Shown here in pieces: positions 1 through 4,735 of a DNA stretch of 6,715 bases (its first letter is position 1; every line of letters begins with the position of its first letter). A program made the translations under genes and the position numbers. Below the pieces are notes generated by a model, which ran no database searches, was not told where the DNA came from, and worked only from the letters and a program-made list of their open reading frames with translations. The DNA comes from Bacteroidia bacterium (GTDB lineage Bacteria; Bacteroidota; Bacteroidia; Bacteroidales; CAJPTX01): assembly GCA_905373625.1 (NCBI GenBank), contig CAJPTS010000103.1:1-6715 (forward strand). Direction: 5' to 3'.

Positions 1-1
1 C

Positions 2-493
2 CCGGGTGGTCCACACGTTGATAGGTTGGCAAAAATAGGCGACCCGCACGCTTTTACATTTACGCGTCCCTATTTACAAGGCTTAGATTTTAGCTTCAGC
101 GGCTTAAAGACCTCTTTTCTTTATCTCTTGCAGAAGAATGTACAAGAAGACCCAGATTTTATTGCAAAACATCAGGTAGATCTGTGTGCTTCGTTGCAGT
201 ATACAATCATAGATATTCTTATGCGCAAATTGCGTAAGGCGATTCAAGAAACAGGGATTCGCCAAGTCGCTATAGGTGGCGGAGTCGCCGCTAATGATGG
301 ATTGCGAGAGGCTGTTAAGACCCTAGGAGAGGAAATGCACGTGGAGGTTTTCATCCCCGAGCGTCGTTTTACTACGGACAACGCAGCCATGATTGCCATT
401 GCTGGACTTTTTAAGTTCCGCGCAGGACTCTTCTCTGACCAAACGGTTAAGGCGATCCCGCGTGCGAGCGTCGAGATTACACAACCCACTTAG
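2..493 (+). CDS. tsaD: TsaD, tRNA N6-adenosine threonylcarbamoyltransferase (C-terminal half)
   Basis: TsaD (older names Gcp, YgjD) transfers the threonylcarbamoyl group from threonylcarbamoyl-AMP to A37 of ANN-decoding tRNAs, working in the cytoplasm with TsaB and TsaE. The window starts inside the gene. The reading frame is open from base 2 and begins with PGGPHVDRLAK, the usual mid-protein motif, so the TTG at 26 is internal and not the start. About 163 residues remain of the roughly 340 normal for the family. Visible hallmarks are DFSFSGLKT, the GGGVAAN-x-x-LR nucleotide-binding segment, and TTDNAAMIA near the C-terminus, whose Asp (codon 377-379) corresponds to the family's metal ligand. 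The paired metal-binding histidines lie upstream, outside the window. The gene ends at TAG 491-493 and is followed by a strong terminator, so it is probably the last gene of its transcript. Identity is secure. Confidence 0.95.
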   Translation, partial: PGGPHVDRLAKIGDPHAFTFTRPYLQGLDFSFSGLKTSFLYLLQKNVQEDPDFIAKHQVDLCASLQYTIIDILMRKLRKAIQETGIRQVAIGGGVAANDGLREAVKTLGEEMHVEVFIPERRFTTDNAAMIAIAGLFKFRAGLFSDQTVKAIPRASVEITQPT

Positions 494-521
494 TGTGGAA
501 AAGGTTAAGCGTTAAACATTT

Positions 522-576
522 TTGCTGTAGTGAAACCAGATTCGCTCGTTTCGCTAAAAACGCCAGAATCTAGCAA
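522..576 (+). other. Imperfect hairpin in the tsaD 3' region
   Basis: The spacer after tsaD can fold into a stepped hairpin. AGATTC (538-543) pairs with GAATCT (566-571). After a symmetric 3x3 internal loop, CGTTT (547-551) pairs with AAACG (558-562) around a 6-nt loop. TTGCT (522-526) and AGCAA (572-576) can add an outer stem. There is no T-run directly after it; the true terminator begins 12 nt later. It could stabilise the 3' end of the tsaD mRNA or be part of a small 3'-derived RNA. The pairing is seen by eye; the function is unknown. Confidence 0.35.
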
Positions 577-587
577 TATTATTTCGG

Positions 588-610
588 GGACGTTTGCAAC
601 GTCCTTTTTT
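588..610 (+). terminator. Intrinsic terminator after tsaD
   Basis: A perfect 7-bp stem, GGACGTT (588-594) with AACGTCC (598-604), closes a 3-nt loop (TGC) and runs straight into six T residues (605-610). This is a textbook Rho-independent terminator on the + strand and separates tsaD from the downstream exported-protein unit. Confidence 0.85.
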
Positions 611-612
611 AT

Positions 613-620
613 TACATTTG
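613..620 (+). promoter_or_regulatory. Bacteroidota-type -7 box (TACATTTG) for the DUF2271/TraB-like unit
   Basis: TACATTTG matches the Bacteroidota -7 consensus TAnnTTTG exactly. It would place the transcription start around 625-628 and leave a leader of about 30 nt before the ATG at 656. A possible -33 TTTG lies at 593-596 within the terminator stem, but its 16-nt spacing to the -7 box is shorter than usual, so the -33 assignment is weak. The leader shows no Shine-Dalgarno sequence (AGTAGATAAA just before ATG), as is common in this phylum. Confidence 0.5.
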
Positions 621-655
621 TTTCCAGCAGTAGTTGGAAATATTAAGTAGATAAA

Positions 656-1225
656 ATGTTCAGACGTCTTTTATTTCTTATCGTGGGAGGCTTATTGTCT
701 GTCGCGCAGCTATGGGCAGTAACGCCGAAACAGGAAATCGCTTTTAGCTTTGATTTCAACAAACGTTTTAAGCTTGCTACCAATCAGTTTGCTGTTTGGA
801 TCGAGAATAGTAACGGAGAGTTCGTAAAAACGATTTTTGTGACGGCTTTCACCGCTGGTAAAGGATGGTCAAAGCGTCCTGATGCTCTAATCGCTTGGCG
901 GAAGGCGGTAAAAGAAAAACCAGTTGATGGGATAAGTGGCGCAACCCCTAAGTCTGGTCGCTTCGAAACAATATGGGATATGACAGACGCGCAAGGTAAC
1001 GAAATAACGGACGGTAGTTATAAATTGCGCTTTGAGGCAAATACTGCTTGGAAAACGTATTTGGAGTATGAGTGTACTATTTCTGTAAAGGGCAACGAAG
1101 TGCTTTTGGAGGAAACGCCGTCAGAGATGATAGGGGAAGCGCCTTTGAAACAAAAGATGGTTGCTAATATCAAAACAGAAGTACGTAAATCGGGTAAAGC
1201 AAATAAAATATTACAATGTCTGTAA
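656..1225 (+). CDS. Exported DUF2271-type protein with a flavinylation-like motif
   Basis: The 189-residue product begins with a signal peptide: RR at residues 3-4, a hydrophobic core at about 5-19, and a likely cleavage after LWA at 21. It should therefore act outside the cytoplasmic membrane. The body resembles the DUF2271 family: WIEN near 48-51, FVTAFTAGKGWSKRPDAL at about 61-78, a Trp-containing segment, then D91-G-I-S-G-A-T97-P-K, and a C-terminal beta-rich part with DGSYKLRFE. The DxxSGAT segment matches the motif on which ApbE enzymes attach FMN to Thr, as in NqrC and RnfG, so Thr97 could be a covalent flavin site; this is inferred. No apbE or PepSY gene is visible nearby. The last 10 nt overlap the start of the next gene, suggesting translational coupling. 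The family is recognised from memory of its motifs; the biochemical role is unknown. Confidence 0.8.
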   Translation: MFRRLLFLIVGGLLSVAQLWAVTPKQEIAFSFDFNKRFKLATNQFAVWIENSNGEFVKTIFVTAFTAGKGWSKRPDALIAWRKAVKEKPVDGISGATPKSGRFETIWDMTDAQGNEITDGSYKLRFEANTAWKTYLEYECTISVKGNEVLLEETPSEMIGEAPLKQKMVANIKTEVRKSGKANKILQCL

Positions 1226-2457
1226 AGCGAAATTTTGTACTGACCTTCTTTCTTTCACTAATTGTTCCTTTTGTTTTTGCACAGAAGACACCTCAGGCTA
1301 CCGAGGTTTTAGTTGTGGGTACCATACATGGTATGCATGCAAAGAATCCGCATTACTCTTATCACGATATTGTGCGCATTCTGGCGACTTACAACCCCGA
1401 TGCAATTTGTGTAGAGATTCCTCCCTCTTATTTTCAAAAGAAAAGTTATTTGCAAGAAATGACGCTTGCGTGTATTTACGGCGCTGAGCATGGTATTCCG
1501 TCTTACCCCATAGATCATTGGGGGGTCAATTATAATGTTCGTGCAGCGCGCAAAGAATATATGCAGACAGAAGATTATAAGATGAAAAAGCGAGTGGAAG
1601 ATTCGTTGTTACAGCATAGCTCTATAATCCAACGCTTTGAAGAAAAATATGGGTCGTTAGATTCATTGTGGAGTAGTAATTCGGTAGGCTATGAGTTCTT
1701 TAATGGCAAAGATTACAACGATTACACACGAGAGGCGTATCGGATAGAGATAGACGTATATGGTGACGGTGTGATGAATTTACACTCCGAAGTACGAAAT
1801 GCGAAGATGTTATCGCTCATAGATAGTGCCATAGCCCTCCAACACGCAAAACGAGTTATAGTGTTTACGGGGGCTGAGCATAAGTACTATTTTGACGACG
1901 CTTTGGCAAAGCGAGACTCTGTGAAGCTCGTACCCTTCAATGAGATATTGCCATTGGTGGAGGTAACGCCTTCAAGTAATGAGACGGACTACCTCGAGAA
2001 ATGGTTGGCACGTGGTTATTATCAGGATGCGAATGTAATGTATACCAATGCATTTGTCCCGCTATTGCACGGTCCTGAAATGGATACAAAGCTGCAGTCA
2101 ATCCCCGAGAATAATGTAGCCCTAGCTACAGAACTTATGCGAGAGTGGGATACTTTGAGCCACAAAACGGCAAACTATTACTTCGAACGTCTTTGGCTAA
2201 ACTTCTTGCAAGCGAAATACAAGGATGCCATAGAGGATAGTAAACATTTGTATACGCGTCTCAACGAGCTGGACGGGTGGTTCTATCGCGTATTCTATTG
2301 GCGCAACCTCGGTTTTTGCTACGACATGTTGGCGATGCGAGATGACGCCGTGCAATGCTACACGAAAGGCGAAGCGCTCGCGAAAGAATCGGGATGCAAC
2401 GCGGAGTTAGTCAATCTCATTTTTAGCGACTATAAAGATAAACCCTTTCAGCGCTAA
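1216..2457 (+). CDS. Exported TraB/TIKI/ChaN-like protein with TPR-like C-terminus
   Basis: The 413-residue product has a signal peptide (VKRN, hydrophobic residues 7-20, probable cut after FVFA at 22). The mature protein opens with VLVVGTIHG, giving the first GxxH motif (G35-H38). PDAICVEIPP with Glu67 follows, then an R-N-A-x-M segment (R194-M198) and a second GxxH (G219-H222, GAEHKYYF). This GxxH / Glu / Arg / GxxH order characterises the TraB/TIKI superfamily, which shares a fold with ChaN haem-binding proteins and erythromycin esterases; TIKI members are proposed metal-dependent proteases. Residues of about 315-395 look helical and TPR-like (YYFERLWLNFLQAKYKDAIE and a later GFCYDMLAMRDDAVQCYTKGEAL segment), suggesting a protein-binding arm. 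The ATG overlaps the upstream DUF2271 gene by 10 nt. The superfamily call is reasonably firm; protease, haem carrier or other hydrolase cannot be distinguished, and the substrate is unknown. Confidence 0.75.
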   Translation: MSVKRNFVLTFFLSLIVPFVFAQKTPQATEVLVVGTIHGMHAKNPHYSYHDIVRILATYNPDAICVEIPPSYFQKKSYLQEMTLACIYGAEHGIPSYPIDHWGVNYNVRAARKEYMQTEDYKMKKRVEDSLLQHSSIIQRFEEKYGSLDSLWSSNSVGYEFFNGKDYNDYTREAYRIEIDVYGDGVMNLHSEVRNAKMLSLIDSAIALQHAKRVIVFTGAEHKYYFDDALAKRDSVKLVPFNEILPLVEVTPSSNETDYLEKWLARGYYQDANVMYTNAFVPLLHGPEMDTKLQSIPENNVALATELMREWDTLSHKTANYYFERLWLNFLQAKYKDAIEDSKHLYTRLNELDGWFYRVFYWRNLGFCYDMLAMRDDAVQCYTKGEALAKESGCNAELVNLIFSDYKDKPFQR

Positions 2458-2480
2458 TTAACAATCATAGCACATATTAG

Positions 2481-2510
2481 ACACGAAGCTCTCTTGAGGC
2501 TGCTTCGTGT
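2481..2510 (+). terminator. Hairpin after the TraB-like gene, possible terminator
   Basis: ACACGAAGC (2481-2489) and GCTTCGTGT (2502-2510) form a perfect 9-bp stem around a 12-nt loop, 23 nt after the TraB-like stop codon. What follows is AAATGAGATTT, not a clean T-run, so on its own it is a weak intrinsic terminator. It may protect the mRNA 3' end or act together with the next hairpin. Confidence 0.4.
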
Positions 2511-2523
2511 AAATGAGATTTGC

Positions 2524-2553
2524 GCAGTACGCAAGTACTGTTTATTGTTCTTT
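2524..2553 (+). terminator. GNRA-capped terminator-like hairpin
   Basis: CAGTAC (2525-2530) and GTACTG (2535-2540) pair perfectly around GCAA, a stable GNRA tetraloop, and G2524 with T2541 can add a G-U pair. The stem runs into TTTATTGTTCTTT (2541-2553), a T-rich tail with two interruptions. This is the better candidate for the end of the DUF2271/TraB-like transcript. Confidence 0.55.
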
Positions 2554-2728
2554 GGTCTGCTAGGTTTCATACCGCCAATTAAAGTCGGCGAAATTGTAAT
2601 AAAAGCGAATTTTATAGTACACAACTTGTGGAGAAGCAAGAGCTAAAGAATGAAAAGAACGAAATTATTGCAAGATTTTGCAAAAGTCGTAAACATATAT
2701 TACCATTTTACGTATCAATAACTGAAAT

Positions 2729-2773
2729 CCAACATAAGACATGTTGGAAAAGGTGTTAAGACTTAGGAGTCTT
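2729..2773 (+). other. Pair of compact hairpins upstream of the STAS operon
   Basis: CCAACAT (2729-2735) pairs with ATGTTGG (2741-2747) around the 5-nt loop AAGAC. Eleven nt later AAGACT (2758-2763) pairs with AGTCTT (2768-2773) around TAGG. Neither has a T-run. A further short stem, CTGCT (2826-2830) with AGCGG (2838-2842), lies between this pair and the large inverted repeat. Together they could belong to a structured 5' leader or a small RNA. The individual stems are short enough that chance cannot be excluded. Confidence 0.35.
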
Positions 2774-2850
2774 CAATAGGATTTCTGCGATGACGGTTGC
2801 CATTAAATTGTCCAATATGAGTAGTCTGCTGAACGTAAGCGGATGAGAAA

Positions 2851-2880
2851 GCGGTATACATTAGCAAATATGTATACCGC
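2851..2880. promoter_or_regulatory. Perfect 10-bp inverted repeat ahead of the STAS operon (operator or leader hairpin)
   Basis: GCGGTATACA (2851-2860) and TGTATACCGC (2871-2880) are exact reverse complements. One more T-A pair extends the stem to 11 bp with an 8-nt loop. Each arm contains the self-palindrome GTATAC, with centres 18 bp apart. The repeat ends 45 nt before the STAS ATG and has no T-run. As DNA it fits a dyad operator, plausibly for the HTH protein encoded two genes later; as RNA it would be a strong leader hairpin. The symmetry is certain, the role is inferred. Confidence 0.5.
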
Positions 2881-2925
2881 AAACCACAAGGATAACTACC
2901 ACATCAACCACACACTAATAATATC

Positions 2926-3291
2926 ATGATCTCTCCCGCAAAAGAAGAAAATGCGTACACCATTCAAGAATTTGAAACGCATACTCTTATCACCCTCACA
3001 TCCTCTCGTTTGGATGCTGTCCTGACGCCGAGATTGAAGTCTGAGTTTATCATACTCTCGGGGTTGTGTCAGCGTAACATCATACTAGATCTCAAGGAGT
3101 GCTCATATTGCGATTCTTCGGGTTTGAGTGCGCTTCTTGTCGGTAACAGACTTTGTCGGAATGCAGGCGGTGTCTTTATCTTACGCAACCTGTCTCCACA
3201 AGTTGAAAGACTAATTGCTATATCGCATCTAGATACGGTTCTCTCTATTGCGTATAGCGATGAACAGGTACAAACGTTCTTAGAAAAGTAA
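2926..3291 (+). CDS. STAS-domain protein, anti-sigma-factor-antagonist-like
   Basis: The 121-residue product is essentially one STAS domain, the fold of SpoIIAA and RsbV, cytoplasmic proteins that bind anti-sigma-factor kinases and are switched by serine phosphorylation. The core reads NIILDLKECSYCDSSGLSAL, with the diagnostic D63-S64-S65-G66; Ser65 aligns with the phosphorylated serine of SpoIIAA. It is followed by GGVFILRNLSPQVERLI, the usual beta-alpha end of the domain. The start is well fixed: an in-frame TAA lies 33 nt upstream of ATG 2926, with no earlier start in between. There is no Shine-Dalgarno sequence, and the leader is C/A-rich. It is the first of four closely packed genes, 18 nt before the HTH gene. 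No anti-sigma kinase or PP2C phosphatase gene is visible, so its partner must be encoded elsewhere or it has a different role. Confidence 0.88.
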   Translation: MISPAKEENAYTIQEFETHTLITLTSSRLDAVLTPRLKSEFIILSGLCQRNIILDLKECSYCDSSGLSALLVGNRLCRNAGGVFILRNLSPQVERLIAISHLDTVLSIAYSDEQVQTFLEK

Positions 3292-3309
3292 TCAATTAAA
3301 AACAAGACA

Positions 3310-3786
3310 ATGAAAATCAGCGATATAGTATCAACACAACGTAGACGTCTAGGTCTAAAACAGTATCAATTAGCAGAGAAAACGGGTATTGCTCCTTCAC
3401 AGATCTCCATCTTTGAACGTGGGAGCAGCGGAATGGTAACAACCAATCTCGAAAAAGTGCTGGAGGCGCTTGGGCTGCACATCGTTTATGATCGGCAGTC
3501 GGTGCAACAGCGTAAAGCAAGAGCTTGTGCACATGCTCTCATTTCACACGGCATACACGACTTGAGGACGATTACGCGCGAGGAACTCGCCTCAGCCATA
3601 GGAGATGACGACCTTTTGTTGCTACCCGTTGTCTCTGACGAATTGTATCGGCGATACTGTCGGAGTGAGATGGTTGATGAAACCAATACGTGGAATCATT
3701 TCATCAAACTCGTGCACGACTATATGCTTGAGGAGATGGACAGCGTCTATGACCCCGAGCGTATCATACCTACCATTGTGCAGTAA
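3310..3786 (+). CDS. XRE-family helix-turn-helix protein with unknown C-terminal domain
   Basis: The 158-residue product has a Cro/CI-type (XRE) DNA-binding domain at residues 1-60: ISDIVSTQRRRLGLKQYQLAEKTG, then the recognition-helix region IAPSQISIFERGSS (27-40), then LEKVLEALGLHIVY, close to HipB/HigA-like antitoxin and repressor domains. Residues of about 65-158 are helical, with an acidic middle (IGDDDLLLLP at 97-106) and several Trp/Tyr positions near the end; I do not recognise this part. It sits 18 nt after the STAS gene and 19 nt before rnz, so it is probably co-transcribed with both. No toxin gene adjoins it, which argues against a simple toxin-antitoxin pair. It may be an autorepressor acting at the inverted repeat upstream of the operon (inference). 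The DNA-binding call is firm, the biological role open. Confidence 0.85.
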   Translation: MKISDIVSTQRRRLGLKQYQLAEKTGIAPSQISIFERGSSGMVTTNLEKVLEALGLHIVYDRQSVQQRKARACAHALISHGIHDLRTITREELASAIGDDDLLLLPVVSDELYRRYCRSEMVDETNTWNHFIKLVHDYMLEEMDSVYDPERIIPTIVQ

Positions 3787-3805
3787 GTGAGCCTTTTCCG
3801 AACGT

Positions 3806-4720
3806 ATGACGCATTGGGATCTCGTTGTGCTTGGCAGCGGTAGTGCGAAACCTACCGCCCACCGTGCTCCGTCAGCCCAAGCGTTGTGCGTAGGACGTAA
3901 GATATATCTTATAGACTGCGGCGAGGGGACACAGATGCAGCTGGCTAAGGCTGCCTTACCCATGGAACGCGTAGCTGTTGTCTTCATAACGCATCTCCAC
4001 GCTGATCACGCTCTTGGGCTTTTTGGTCTCATCGCCTCCCTCAGTATGAGTGGGCGTACATCGCCGCTGGAAATCTTTGCACATGCGGACTTTAAGCCTA
4101 TTCTAGATACTGTGGTTGCTTTTTTTGTCGTTCATCTGAACTTCGAGATCTTGTTTCATCCTTTACCCGATGCACCTGGCGAAGTTATCTATACTGACAG
4201 ACAACTTTCTGTTTCGACGATCCCCCTCCATCATCGTGTTCCAACAACAGGGTTTAAGTTTCAAGAACACCCCATTCCTCCCAACGTCCGTAAGGAATTT
4301 GTAGAGAAGTATTCTCTTAATCGGCAGCAAATTGCCACATTAAAGCGAGGTGAAGATTTGCAGCTCGAGAGTGGCGAATCTATTCGGACAGCCGATGCTT
4401 TGTATCAGCGACACATGCCGAGAAGTTTTGCTTATATGAGCGATACTCTTTATACCTCTACGGCAGCACAGTATGTACAAGACGTAGACCTTCTCTATCA
4501 CGAAGCTACGTATATGCAGGATCTGTTGCCACTTGCGAAGACTACAGGACATTCTACGGCGCAACAAGCGGCACAATTTGCCTTACACGCAGGTGTAAAG
4601 CGTTTAATCATAGGGCATTATTCGGCACGTTATACAGATCTCACGCCACTCTTAGAAGAAGCAAAGGCGCTTTTTCCGAATACCATTCTTGCTCGAGAAC
4701 TTGATGTACACCAGCTTTAA
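3806..4720 (+). CDS. rnz: Ribonuclease Z (tRNA 3' endonuclease)
   Basis: RNase Z cuts the 3' trailer of precursor tRNAs, mainly those lacking an encoded CCA, leaving a discriminator base ready for CCA addition. It is a zinc metallo-beta-lactamase-fold enzyme of the cytoplasm. The 304-residue product has the normal short-form length. Metal ligands are visible: H63-x-H65-x-D67-H68 in THLHADHALG, H143 in LHHRVPTTGF, D213 in MSDTLY, and H271 in IIGHYSARY. The HEAT motif (232-235) is diagnostic of tRNase Z. The family usually has HLHGDH; here Gly is replaced by Ala66, a mild change. The N-terminus, LVVLGSGSAKPT, is complete and supports the ATG at 3806. It is third in the STAS-HTH-rnz-antiporter cluster, with gaps of 19 and 15 nt on either side. 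Confidence 0.95.
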   Translation: MTHWDLVVLGSGSAKPTAHRAPSAQALCVGRKIYLIDCGEGTQMQLAKAALPMERVAVVFITHLHADHALGLFGLIASLSMSGRTSPLEIFAHADFKPILDTVVAFFVVHLNFEILFHPLPDAPGEVIYTDRQLSVSTIPLHHRVPTTGFKFQEHPIPPNVRKEFVEKYSLNRQQIATLKRGEDLQLESGESIRTADALYQRHMPRSFAYMSDTLYTSTAAQYVQDVDLLYHEATYMQDLLPLAKTTGHSTAQQAAQFALHAGVKRLIIGHYSARYTDLTPLLEEAKALFPNTILARELDVHQL

Positions 4721-4735
4721 AAGTTTGTAAAAAAT

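Larger units (their letters stand above)
2458..2925. other. 468-nt spacer with several hairpins, no convincing gene
   Basis: This is the longest gap in the window. It begins with two tandem hairpins that probably end the TraB-like transcript (2481-2510 and 2524-2553). It continues through A/T-rich sequence containing TTGCAA-gatt-TTGCAA (2668-2683), then holds a cluster of small hairpins (2729-2747, 2758-2773, 2826-2842) and a perfect inverted repeat (2851-2880). The last 45 nt before the STAS gene are C/A-rich and look unstructured. Only tiny open frames exist, for example 2650-2721 (23 codons) and 2790-2846 (18 codons), with no recognisable product. No tRNA-like T-arm and no exact TAnnTTTG box were found. 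Confidence 0.6.

Noticed and set aside
494..509. TGTGGAAAAGGTTAAG after tsaD resembles TGTTGGAAAAGGTGTTAAG at 2742-2760
   Set aside because: Similar A/G-rich text in two spacers, but with gaps and short; not enough to call a repeat family.
1161..1487. 108-codon + strand frame across the DUF2271/TraB-like junction
   Set aside because: It overlaps both better-supported genes in another frame, is Cys/Ser-rich and has no recognisable family; a shadow frame.
2454..2639. 61-codon - strand frame in the long spacer
   Set aside because: No recognisable motif, and it runs through both terminator-like hairpins; composition looks like chance.
2821..2860. Hammerhead-ribozyme-like string (GGATGAGAAAGC)
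   Set aside because: The required CUGANGA core is absent and the flanking stems do not fit a hammerhead.
3310..3786. Type II toxin-antitoxin system based on the HipB/HigA-like HTH
   Set aside because: Neighbours are a STAS protein and RNase Z; no toxin-sized partner gene adjoins it.
3622..3987. 121-codon - strand frame opposite the HTH and rnz genes
   Set aside because: Lies antisense to two clearly identified genes and has no domain features.
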